Origin: Planctomycetota bacterium
GTDB taxonomy: Bacteria > Planctomycetota > UBA8742 > UBA2392
Direction of reading: 5' to 3'
Assembly: GCA_020425605.1 (NCBI GenBank)
Contig: JAGQRH010000036.1
Location: forward strand, 1-35,575
Length of the DNA stretch: 35,575 nt
Within the stretch, counting starts at the first letter, position 1. Every line of letters starts with the position of its first letter. Positions 15,210-22,720 of this stretch are shown here, in pieces. The notes beneath the pieces were generated by a model. That model saw only the letters and a list, made by a program, of their open reading frames with translations. It was not told where the DNA came from and did no database searches. A program made the position numbers and the translations under genes.

Positions 15210-16838
15210 ATGTCCCTCTTTGATCGATTCTTCGGAAAGAAAGCACTGGCCAAGGCTGACGCGCGCGCAGCGGAAGAGCGGGCGGCGTTGGAGGAGATTC
15301 GAGGCGCATTTGAAGCGGAAGGCTGGGAAAAGGCGGCGAAGGCTTGCGAGGAAGTCCTCGGAAGGCTCCCTGACTTTGAAACGGCCAAGAGGATTCGATT
15401 CAAGGCCCTGATGAACGAAAAGCGCTTCGACCAAGCCGTCGAGACGCTCGAAGACATCTTTAGCCACTTACCCAAGGAAGCGGACTACCACGTGGACCGC
15501 AGTTGGTGCGCGCTTGAAATGGGTGAGTTCAAGCTCGCGATCGAGTTGGCGTCGAAAGCTCTCGAGTTCGACAACCGCAATGCCCTGGCACACAACAACC
15601 GTGGATATGGGCACCTCTGCCTCTGCCGCTTCGTGGAAGCAATCAAGGACTTCAACCGCGCATTGGGAATCAAAGCGAATCTCGACATAGCCAGGGTGAA
15701 CTTGATCTGGGCACTGGTGCAACTCGAAGAGTTCGATCAGGCGGAGTATGAGGCACAGCGCCTTGCACAAAAGGGCACCGATCGTGCGGAGGGCTTCAAC
15801 ACGCTGGTAAGGGTGTACCAAGTGCAGGCAAAATTTGGCCTAGCGCTACAGGCGGCTAGGAACTGTCTTGAAATCAAGTCGCGCGACGCTGACGCTGCCT
15901 TTGCTGCGGTTAACCTGTGCACCCTCCTTGGCTTGCGGCGCGAGCGGACAGAAGCGCTTGAGCACCTGCGTTCGATCGAACCCGACCCGTCCTGGGTATG
16001 CATGGCGCAGGTAAGGATTGCAGAGTCTGCCGGTGACCTGACCACCGGTCTGCGACTACTGAATGAGATGACACCACTTGATTCGCAGCGAACGTGGATC
16101 GCGGTGAAGAAGTCAATGCATGCGGCGCACCGTGGGCAACTCTCAGAGGCGCTGCAGCTCTTCAACTCTGCGCTTGCAGAGGATCCCCGCCGGCACCCTT
16201 GGACCTACTTGTCGTATCGATGCTCACTCCTCCTTGAACTGGGACACGAAAACGAGGCGACCGAACTGCTTGAGTGGATACTGGGTGCATGCCCCAACCA
16301 CCCGGTAGCGGTCCGACTCAGTGCCCTCCTTGCAAGCCGACGTGGTGACATCGACACGGCCCGAGAGTTGCTGAATCGTATTGAACCCGGCAAGGCTCGG
16401 CGTGCGCGAAGCCGCTACACGGTGTACACGATCGAGTTCAACGCCGGCAACTTTGAGGCCGCATTGAAGGCTCTCAGTCAGGACGCTGAAGACTGCGCAG
16501 CAGCAGAGGACAGCCTATACCGAGCTGCGATCCACGTGCGGCTCGAAGAGTGGGACCACGCAAAGAGTGAGCTCCAACTTGCGCTGAGTGCAGGCCACAC
16601 AAGCCTACAGACTGCCACTGTGGACGACATGGATGACCATTGGCAGTGGCTGGCGGGTTGTCATGCCCATAAAGCAATGCTGCCGGGTGCAGAACGACAC
16701 GCCGAGCTGTCCAAAGCGCTGGAGTACTATCGAATGTCCATCTCGGCCGGGAACTACACACACCGCGCCGCCTGGTTTCAGCCGCGACTTTATCCGTTGC
16801 GCGAAGTTGCGGAATTCCGCGAACTATGCGGCCAGTAA
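15210..16838 (+). CDS. TPR-repeat protein
   Basis: 542 residues, no signal peptide. After a charged helix (about 10-50), repeated 34-residue helix pairs are visible through most of the protein, for example ALEMGEFKLAIELASKALEF, NRGYGHLCLCRFVEAI, AAHRGQLSEALQLFNSALAE, LELGHENEATELLEWIL and EFNAGNFEAALKALSQ. The 3' end contains a typical TPR-cluster tail with LYPLREVAEFRELCG, similar to tails that report row-of-TPR scaffold proteins. TPRs mediate protein contacts; no enzyme domain is seen. Base composition is lower in GC than its neighbours, hinting at a different origin. It is followed closely by rsmA. Confidence 0.8.
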   Translation: MSLFDRFFGKKALAKADARAAEERAALEEIRGAFEAEGWEKAAKACEEVLGRLPDFETAKRIRFKALMNEKRFDQAVETLEDIFSHLPKEADYHVDRSWCALEMGEFKLAIELASKALEFDNRNALAHNNRGYGHLCLCRFVEAIKDFNRALGIKANLDIARVNLIWALVQLEEFDQAEYEAQRLAQKGTDRAEGFNTLVRVYQVQAKFGLALQAARNCLEIKSRDADAAFAAVNLCTLLGLRRERTEALEHLRSIEPDPSWVCMAQVRIAESAGDLTTGLRLLNEMTPLDSQRTWIAVKKSMHAAHRGQLSEALQLFNSALAEDPRRHPWTYLSYRCSLLLELGHENEATELLEWILGACPNHPVAVRLSALLASRRGDIDTARELLNRIEPGKARRARSRYTVYTIEFNAGNFEAALKALSQDAEDCAAAEDSLYRAAIHVRLEEWDHAKSELQLALSAGHTSLQTATVDDMDDHWQWLAGCHAHKAMLPGAERHAELSKALEYYRMSISAGNYTHRAAWFQPRLYPLREVAEFRELCGQ

Positions 16839-16880
16839 TCCGTGTGTTTCGCTGGGCCATCTCGCCGCTATAACCCTGCC

Positions 16881-17981
16881 ATGCCTGAACCGCTCAAACT
16901 TGCCGAACTGAAACTGCGCATGCAGGCGTATGGCATTCGCCCGAAGAAGAAGTTCGGCCAGAACATCCTGTGCGACTTCAACCTGCTGAAGGCGATCGTT
17001 GCCGACGCCGAGATCGATGAGGGCGACTGTGTGCTGGAGATCGGCACCGGCGCGGGCTCGTTGACCGGCTACCTGTGCGATGCGGCTGGTCTGGTCATCA
17101 GCGTCGAAGTCGATACCGGCATGTTTGAGATGTCGCGCGACATCCTGACCGGCGTGAGCAACCTGGTGCAGGTGCGCTGCGATGCACTGAGCCAGCAGGG
17201 CCGCGGGCTGGATGACGAGCTGGTGGGCTCGCTGCTTGAGTACGTGCGGTCGGGGGACCTGCCCCTGCTGGATTCGGCAAATGCGGGCCCCTTCGCTGAC
17301 GCTTCGGGCTCCAAGGACCACGACTCAATGCAGGTGCACTCGCACCTCTCCGGCAAGCCGCCCCGTTGCGGCCGTTTGAAACTGGTCGCAAACCTGCCGT
17401 ACTCGGTGGCGACCACGCTGCTGATCTCGGCGCTGGAGTCCGGGCTGCCGTTTGACCGCATGCTGGTGATGGTCCAGTACGACGTGGCCGAGAAGCTGGC
17501 AGCCGAGCCGGGCAAGCAGTACTGGGGCCTGCCCTCGCTGCTGCGCTGGTGCTTCGCCGAGGCAAGCATCAAGCGCAAGGTGGCAGCCAAAGTCTTCTGG
17601 CCGAAGCCGAAGGTTGAGTCGGCACTGCTCGAGATCCGGCCGAAGGCGACACGGCCGGACATGGCCGCCTATCACAAGCTACGCCGCCTGGCCCACGTAC
17701 TGTTCCAGCACCGCCGCAAGGCCAGCAGCAACGCGCTCGCGCTGGCCCTGCATGAGGACAACTGGCAGACCAGCGAATGGATCGAGTCCATCGGCGGCGA
17801 CCCCGGCGCACGGCCGGAACAGTTGCCGCCAGAAGTCATGTACGCGCTGGCCGCCCACGAAGAAGTCGAGCCCCTGGTGCGGAAGGCGATGTCGCTGCAC
17901 GAAGACCAGCTGGCCGCCAAGGCCGACAAGCTGGCCCGGCGGGCTGAATGGAAGCGGCGTGTGTACGGGGAAGAAGAGTAG
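16881..17981 (+). CDS. rsmA: 16S rRNA (adenine1518/1519-N6)-dimethyltransferase RsmA/KsgA with insert
   Basis: 366 residues from ATG 16881. It uses S-adenosylmethionine to dimethylate two adjacent adenines in helix 45 of 16S rRNA. Evidence: PKKKFGQNILCD (21-32), the SAM-binding motif VLEIGTGAGSLT (51-62), the acidic VEVD (75-78), and the catalytic NLPY (171-174), then the C-terminal helical domain with QHRRKASSNALA. Two things are unusual. About 50 residues (roughly 112-163) are inserted between the D-A-L strand and NLPY. A charged C-terminal extension lengthens the protein to well above the usual 260-290 residues. Confidence 0.9.
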   Translation: MPEPLKLAELKLRMQAYGIRPKKKFGQNILCDFNLLKAIVADAEIDEGDCVLEIGTGAGSLTGYLCDAAGLVISVEVDTGMFEMSRDILTGVSNLVQVRCDALSQQGRGLDDELVGSLLEYVRSGDLPLLDSANAGPFADASGSKDHDSMQVHSHLSGKPPRCGRLKLVANLPYSVATTLLISALESGLPFDRMLVMVQYDVAEKLAAEPGKQYWGLPSLLRWCFAEASIKRKVAAKVFWPKPKVESALLEIRPKATRPDMAAYHKLRRLAHVLFQHRRKASSNALALALHEDNWQTSEWIESIGGDPGARPEQLPPEVMYALAAHEEVEPLVRKAMSLHEDQLAAKADKLARRAEWKRRVYGEEE

Positions 17982-18053
17982 GCGGGTGACTGCTTGCTGG
18001 TGGCTGAATACCGCATCCCGACCGTGTCGACCAGACGCCGGAGTGTGCCATTT

Positions 18054-18081
18054 CTCCCGCCTCCAACCTCCCACCTCCCAC
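18054..18081 (+). repeat. Four 7-bp tandem units in the rsmA-pntAA intergenic region
   Basis: CTCCCGC, CTCCAAC, CTCCCAC and CTCCCAC follow each other without gaps. They lie in a 176-base gene-free stretch (17982-18157) that otherwise holds only the leader of pntAA. Low-complexity 7-nt words recur in the other repeat elements of this window. Confidence 0.5.
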
Positions 18082-18157
18082 TCGGAAATTGCCCATTTGT
18101 CATTCGCTTAGCTGTTGTTAGAAGCAATGCCCAGTCCAAGGTTTGTGCGGAGCATCC

Positions 18158-19441
18158 ATGGTTTCGGTATTTATCCCCAAGGAAACTCCCGAAGACGAAC
18201 GTCGCGTTGCCGCCACACCCGATACCGTCAAGCAGATGGTGAAGAAGGGTGTGAAAGTGGTGATCCAGGCGGGCGCCGGTGAGCGCTCGCATTTTGCGGA
18301 CGAAAACTACACCGCGCTGGGCGCGACCATCGAAGCAGACCGAAACAAGGGCCTCGCCGAAGCCGACCTCGTCATGCAGATCACCGTGCCCGAAGAGGCA
18401 CAGATCAAGCAGATGAAAGAAGGCAGCAGCCTGATCAGCTTCCTGTGGGCCTTTGAGCATCTGGATCTGGTCAAGGCGCTCAACGACCGCAAGATCAGCC
18501 TGTTCGCCATGGACTCCATCCCGCGCACCACCCGCGCGCAGAAGGACGACGCGCTGTCATCACAGGCCAACCTTGCGGGCTACAAGGCCGTGCTGGTTGC
18601 GGCAAATCATCTTCACAAGATTCTGCCGATGATGATGACGCCCTCGGGCACCATCAAACCGTCGCGCTTCGTGATCATCGGCGTCGGCGTCGCGGGCCTG
18701 CAGGCGATCGCGACAGCCAAGCGCCTTGGCGCAATCGTGGAAGCCACCGACCCGCGCCCGGAAACCAAAGAACAGGCCGAATCTCTCGGCGCCAAGTTCC
18801 TTGAAGTTGAGGGCGTAGAGGTCAAGAAGGGCACGGGCGGCTACGCGGCCGAGCAGACCGACGAATACAAGAAGGCCCAGGCCGATATGCTGGCCAAGGC
18901 CTTCAAGAACGCCGACGCGATCATCACCACAGCGCTGATCCCCTACCGCCCGGCGCCCAAGACCATTTCGACGGACCACGTGAAGTCCATGAAGGACGGC
19001 AGCGTGATCGTGGACCTCGCGGCCGAACGCGGCGGCAACTGCGAATTGACTGAGTCCGGCAAGACGGTGATCAAGGAAGGCGTCACGATTGTCGGCGACC
19101 TGAACTGGCCGAGCACGCTTGGCGTGCACGCCAGCGAAATGTACTCGCGCAACGTGTTGAACATCCTGCTCGATTCGCTCACCAAGGAAGGCGAGCTGGT
19201 CTGGACTTACGAGGATGACATCGTCGACGGCGCCATGGTGTGCCACGCCGGCGAAGTGCATCACCCCAAGGTCCGCGAGCTGATGGGCCTGCCGCCGCTG
19301 GTTAAAGAAGAACCGAAACAAGAAGCCGGGACAGAGCCGGAAACAAAGGCCGATGCACCCGCCGAATCTTCGCCGAAGGCGGACGACAAGCCTGCCGAGA
19401 ACGAGAAGAAGGACGAAGCACCCAAAGAGGAGAAGAAGTAG
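18158..19441 (+). CDS. pntAA: NAD(P) transhydrogenase subunit alpha part 1 (NAD(H)-binding domain I)
   Basis: 427 residues from ATG 18158, with CGGAG about 5 nt upstream. The alanine dehydrogenase/PNT fold is clear: N-terminal FIPKETPEDERRVAATPDTV, then SRFVIIGVGVAGLQAIATAK with the Rossmann GxGxxG, then LAAERGGNCELT and GVTIVGDLNWPS. It binds NAD(H) at the cytosolic face and exchanges hydride with domain III of PntB. The last 45 or so residues are a Lys/Glu/Pro/Ala-rich tail not needed for the fold. It is the first gene of a tight three-gene operon; the next start is 2 nt past the stop. Confidence 0.95.
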   Translation: MVSVFIPKETPEDERRVAATPDTVKQMVKKGVKVVIQAGAGERSHFADENYTALGATIEADRNKGLAEADLVMQITVPEEAQIKQMKEGSSLISFLWAFEHLDLVKALNDRKISLFAMDSIPRTTRAQKDDALSSQANLAGYKAVLVAANHLHKILPMMMTPSGTIKPSRFVIIGVGVAGLQAIATAKRLGAIVEATDPRPETKEQAESLGAKFLEVEGVEVKKGTGGYAAEQTDEYKKAQADMLAKAFKNADAIITTALIPYRPAPKTISTDHVKSMKDGSVIVDLAAERGGNCELTESGKTVIKEGVTIVGDLNWPSTLGVHASEMYSRNVLNILLDSLTKEGELVWTYEDDIVDGAMVCHAGEVHHPKVRELMGLPPLVKEEPKQEAGTEPETKADAPAESSPKADDKPAENEKKDEAPKEEKK

Positions 19442-19443
19442 CC

Positions 19444-19740
19444 ATGGATACAGGCGCAATCCTCATGCTGCTGTATGTGTTCGTGCTGGCCTGCTTCGCG
19501 GGCTACCAGCTGATCAGCAAGGTGCCGCCGACGCTGCACACACCGCTGATGTCGGGCGCGAATGCGATTTCGGGCATCACGGTCCTTGGTGCCATGCTGG
19601 CGGCGCGTGTCGGGCCGGGTGCGCCTTTCAACATCTCGACGATCCTGGGCGCGATTGCGGTTGCCCTGGCCACCATCAACGTCGTCGGCGGTTTCATGGT
19701 CACCGACCGCATGATGGGCATGTTCAAGAGCAAGAAGTAA
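19444..19740 (+). CDS. pntAB: NAD(P) transhydrogenase subunit alpha part 2 (membrane)
   Basis: 98 residues, the usual size. It has three to four membrane helices (about 5-22, 35-55, 63-88) with family-typical GYQLISKVPPTLHTPLMSGANAISGI and NVVGGFMVTDRMMGMF. It forms part of the proton channel together with PntB. It starts 2 nt after pntAA; pntB follows 10 nt later. Confidence 0.95.
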   Translation: MDTGAILMLLYVFVLACFAGYQLISKVPPTLHTPLMSGANAISGITVLGAMLAARVGPGAPFNISTILGAIAVALATINVVGGFMVTDRMMGMFKSKK

Positions 19741-19750
19741 GGGGCAACAC

Positions 19751-21205
19751 GTGGACTTCATCGCGGCAACCGAGCCGATGCACCTGAATCACCTGCTGGC
19801 CAACTTCGGCTATCTGGTGTCGGTCGTGATGTTCATGCTCGCCATCATGCGCATGGGCCGAGTCAAGACTGCCCGCAGCGGCAACTTCCTGGCCGCGCTG
19901 GCCATGTTGCTGGCCGTGGTTTCGAGCTTTGTCGAAATGGGCCAGATTGAGCCCTGGTTCATCGTAGGCGGCCTGGTGGTTGGCGGCGCTGTCGGCGCGA
20001 TCATGGCCAAGAAGGTCCAGATGACGCAGATGCCCGAAATGGTGGCGCTGCTCAACGGCTTCGGCGGCCTTGCCAGTACGTTCGTGGGCCTGGCGACATT
20101 CTTCTCGCTCGGCGGATCCGGCACGCTTGGCCAGATGATGAAGGAAGGCGGCTGGTTCGGCGGCATGAACCTTGTGCTGACGTTGATCGTCGGCAGCGTG
20201 ACATTTACCGGCAGTGTGATCGCCTTCCTGAAGCTTTCCGAGAAGATGTCCGGTCGGCCGATCCTGCTTCCAGGGCGGCACGCGCTGAACGGGATCCTGT
20301 TGCTGGCACCGCTGGCGCTGGGCGTCGGCGCGGTGTGGTTCGTTCAGGGAGTGCCGTTGATTGCGGCCGTGCTGATCCTGATCGTGCTTCTGACGTTCGT
20401 GCTTGGCGTGACCATCGTGATCCCGATCGGCGGCGGCGATATGCCGGTGGTGATCTCGCTGCTGAACAGCTATTCGGGCATCGCCGCGGCACTGGCAGGC
20501 TTCACGATCAATGAGCCGGTGCTGGTAGTCTCAGGCAGCCTGGTCGGCGCGTCGGGCCTGATCCTGACGCAGATCATGTGCAAGGCCATGAACCGCAGCC
20601 TCGCCAACGTGATGTTCGGCGGCTTCGGCGCCGAGCCCGCGGCGGGTGGCGGCGGGGGTGGCGGCGAGTACGTCGGCGTGAAGTCATCCGACCCGGAGTC
20701 GGTGGCGATGATCCTGGCCGACGCGGCCAACATCGTGATCGTGCCCGGCTACGGCATGGCGGTCGCCCAGGCACAGCATGCTGTGCGCGAAATGGCCAAC
20801 ATTCTCGAGGAAAAGGGCGCGACGATCCGCTATGCCGTTCACCCGGTGGCAGGCCGCATGCCCGGCCACATGAACGTGCTGCTGGCAGAGGCCAACGTGC
20901 CCTACGAGCAGTTGTTCGAGATGGACCAGATCAACGACGACTTCCGCAACGTCGACGTCGTAATGGTGATCGGTGCCAACGACACGGTCAACCCGGCGGC
21001 CAAGACTGACAAGAGCAGCCCGCTGTACGGCATGCCGGTGATGAACGTCGAGGATGCCAAGACGGTGTTTACCATGAAGCGCAGCCTCGGCAGCGGCTTT
21101 GCCCAGGTGAAGAATACGCTGTTCGAATGCCCTAACAACTACATGGTGTTCGGCGACGCGCGCAAGACGCTTGAGGAAATCATCAAGGCGCTCAAAGAAG
21201 ATTAG
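19751..21205 (+). CDS. pntB: NAD(P) transhydrogenase subunit beta
   Basis: 484 residues from GTG 19751, with AAGGGG about 8 nt before. The N-terminal two thirds are polytopic membrane domain II (LNHLLANFGYLVSVVMFMLA, GGGDMPVVISLLNSYSG, MNRSLANVMFGGFG). After a Gly-rich linker the NADP(H)-binding domain III carries IVPGYGMAVAQAQ, VHPVAGRMPGHMNVLLAEA, GANDTVNPAA and NNYMVFGDARKTLEEI. The assembled PntAA-AB-B uses proton-motive force to reduce NADP+ with NADH, supplying NADPH. Confidence 0.96.
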   Translation: MDFIAATEPMHLNHLLANFGYLVSVVMFMLAIMRMGRVKTARSGNFLAALAMLLAVVSSFVEMGQIEPWFIVGGLVVGGAVGAIMAKKVQMTQMPEMVALLNGFGGLASTFVGLATFFSLGGSGTLGQMMKEGGWFGGMNLVLTLIVGSVTFTGSVIAFLKLSEKMSGRPILLPGRHALNGILLLAPLALGVGAVWFVQGVPLIAAVLILIVLLTFVLGVTIVIPIGGGDMPVVISLLNSYSGIAAALAGFTINEPVLVVSGSLVGASGLILTQIMCKAMNRSLANVMFGGFGAEPAAGGGGGGGEYVGVKSSDPESVAMILADAANIVIVPGYGMAVAQAQHAVREMANILEEKGATIRYAVHPVAGRMPGHMNVLLAEANVPYEQLFEMDQINDDFRNVDVVMVIGANDTVNPAAKTDKSSPLYGMPVMNVEDAKTVFTMKRSLGSGFAQVKNTLFECPNNYMVFGDARKTLEEIIKALKED

Positions 21206-21221
21206 AGGCTGAGCTTCAGCG

Positions 21222-21248
21222 ACGGCCCGCGTGCTGCGCGGGCCGTTT
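21222..21248 (+). terminator. Terminator of the pnt operon
   Basis: ACGGCCCGCG (21222-21231) pairs with CGCGGGCCGT (21237-21246) around a 5-nt loop, followed by a short T run. A second 8-bp hairpin (GCATTGCA 21249-21256 with TGCAATGC 21261-21268, loop GGCT) follows immediately, giving a tandem structure. Confidence 0.75.
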
Positions 21249-21314
21249 GCATTGCAGGCTTGCAATGCGGCACGGCAAGTCCATCATGCCCGCATCGATC
21301 CAAGTGAGGCCGCC

Positions 21315-22385
21315 ATGAAACGACTCTTCCTGATTGCCGCGCCGCTTCTGATTGCAGCCTGCGTGGCTGAGCCCGGCACGCTGCCTGTCGCGCCCGACCT
21401 TCGCACGGCCGACGTGTTCACAACCGACGGCTACAACGCGACGATCGTCGCCGAGGGCCTGAACAACCCGAGTTCCGTCTGCTTTCGGCCGGGCGACGGC
21501 GCGCTCACGATCTGCGACAGTGGAAACGGCCGTGTCGTGGTGATTGAGGACGGCCGCCAACTGCCGATCATTGAAGGCATGACGACGGAGTACTGGAAGA
21601 CGCTGGAAGACGGCACCAAGGCCTTCAAGGTCGGGCCGCTCTCGGCCGCATGGCTCAGCTCACAGCAGCTTGCGGTTACAGACGCCGGCGAGCCCGACGG
21701 CAAGGAGACGATCGCAACCTGGCACATTTCCAGCGAAGGCGCGGCCAAGAGCAACGTCAAGCAGCGCAGCAACGCAATCGGACCAACCACCAAGGATTTG
21801 AAGGACCTCGGCGAGGGCAACCTCTCCGGCATGTGCCTGATGCCCGACGGCAACACCTACTACGTCTGCGGCCAGGGCAGCGACGCAAAGAGCTGGGTGT
21901 TGCGCGGCAACCTGGCGACTGGACATCTTGAGACCGCATTTTCCGCCGATGACAACGGGATTGCGATCAACTCGCCGATGCAGTGCATCGACTGGCGCGG
22001 CAACCTGCTGGTGGTCTATAGCGGTGCCGGCGGCAAGGACGACGGGCTGATCGTCGAGTGGGATCTTGAGACAGGCAAGCCCGCCAACCAATGGTCGATC
22101 CCCGGTATCGTTGACCCGATGGGCATTGCGAAAGTGCCCGGCTCAAGCAACCGGTTCGCGGTGACAGACAACAACTGGTTGCTGACCGGCGTGAACGCCG
22201 GCTCGGTGTCGCTGGTAACTCTGGAAGACTCCCAGGAAGCGCGCATTGAGCGCGTGGCAAAGGGCGTCTTCGGTCCCGTCAACTGCGCCTTTGGCCCAGA
22301 CGGCCGCCTTTATGTCGCGTGCCTTGGCAAGACCTACGACGGCAACGAGGGCATGGTGATCGCAATCAACGGCTTCAGGAAATAG
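21315..22385 (+). CDS. Secreted lipoprotein with beta-propeller-like repeats
   Basis: 356 residues from ATG 21315. The signal sequence ends in a lipobox LLIAAC (Cys16 region), so it is probably lipid-anchored. The mature part shows repeated short strands with Asp/Gly turns: NPSSVCFRPGDGALTICDSGNGRVVVIED, GMCLMPDGNTYYVCGQGS, DPMGIAKVPGSSNRFAVTDNN and NCAFGPDGRLYVACLGK. This is the look of NHL or SMP-30-type propellers, though no family signature is certain. No enzymatic residues can be assigned. It follows the pnt terminator and is probably transcribed alone. Confidence 0.7.
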   Translation: MKRLFLIAAPLLIAACVAEPGTLPVAPDLRTADVFTTDGYNATIVAEGLNNPSSVCFRPGDGALTICDSGNGRVVVIEDGRQLPIIEGMTTEYWKTLEDGTKAFKVGPLSAAWLSSQQLAVTDAGEPDGKETIATWHISSEGAAKSNVKQRSNAIGPTTKDLKDLGEGNLSGMCLMPDGNTYYVCGQGSDAKSWVLRGNLATGHLETAFSADDNGIAINSPMQCIDWRGNLLVVYSGAGGKDDGLIVEWDLETGKPANQWSIPGIVDPMGIAKVPGSSNRFAVTDNNWLLTGVNAGSVSLVTLEDSQEARIERVAKGVFGPVNCAFGPDGRLYVACLGKTYDGNEGMVIAINGFRK

Positions 22386-22388
22386 CAG

Positions 22389-22416
22389 TTGACACGTCAA
22401 GTGTCGTGTGTATCCT
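22389..22416 (+). promoter_or_regulatory. Sigma-70 promoter of a short transcript, with overlapping palindrome
   Basis: A perfect -35 TTGACA (22389-22394) is 16 bp from TATCCT (22411-22416, 4 of 6). The -35 is embedded in TTGACACGTCAA (22389-22400), an inverted repeat of TTGAC that could be an operator. Expected start near 22423. Confidence 0.5.
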
Positions 22417-22435
22417 AGTGGCAGAGGAAACGATC

Positions 22436-22489
22436 ATGAGCCGGTTCAATTTCAATCATTCACTCGGGAAGTGTCGCAAGGCGGCTTGA
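22436..22489 (+). CDS. 17-residue micro-ORF
   Basis: ATG at 22436 follows AGAGGA by about 7 nt and encodes MSRFNFNHSLGKCRKAA before TGA. A basic C-terminal half and Asn/Phe-rich N-terminal half are visible. No known leader peptide is matched. Support comes from its position inside a promoter-terminator unit. Confidence 0.3.
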   Translation: MSRFNFNHSLGKCRKAA

Positions 22490-22512
22490 GTGGGTTATTG
22501 AACCCGATCACC

Positions 22513-22540
22513 AGCGCCCTGCGACCCGCAGGGCGCTTTT
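22513..22540 (+). terminator. Strong rho-independent terminator
   Basis: AGCGCCCTGC (22513-22522) pairs with GCAGGGCGCT (22528-22537) around GACCC, followed by TTTT. It ends the candidate short transcript and insulates tRNA-Asn. Confidence 0.85.
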
Positions 22541-22582
22541 GCATTTGACTCCGGATGCCAGCACAGGACTCCGGACTCGTAC

Positions 22583-22658
22583 AGGGGTGTGGTGTCAATT
22601 GGTAGCACACTCGGTTGTTACCCGAGAAGTGGGGGTTCGAATCCCTCCGCCCCTGCCA
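22583..22658 (+). tRNA. tRNA-Asn (anticodon GTT)
   Basis: The acceptor stem AGGGGTG (22583-22589) pairs with CGCCCCT (22648-22654, one G-T pair), followed by discriminator G and encoded CCA (656-658 end). The D stem GTGT/GCAC, the anticodon stem CTCGG/CCGAG (22610-22614, 22622-22626) with loop TTGTTAC, and the T arm with GTTCGAATC are all present. The anticodon GTT reads AAC/AAT. Confidence 0.95.
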
Positions 22659-22720
22659 ACTCAACTGCAGTCTCGCCAATTTCATTGACCCCGGAGCGGC
22701 CATCGGCGCATATTCGTTGT

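Larger units (their letters stand above)
22423..22540 (+). ncRNA. Candidate small RNA or leader transcript
   Basis: About 118 nt are bounded by a promoter-like sequence and a strong terminator (22513-22540). It contains a 17-codon ORF (22436-22489) and a GGGTT-ATTG-AACCC hairpin (22492-22505) just after the ORF stop. It lies between two unrelated genes. It could be a small RNA, a micro-protein mRNA, or an attenuator, although nothing obviously downstream except tRNA-Asn would be controlled. Confidence 0.35.

Noticed and set aside
22589..22720. N-terminal extension of the Asp-box protein
   Set aside because: The extension is a translation of tRNA-Asn. A good signal peptide starts at ATG 22721.
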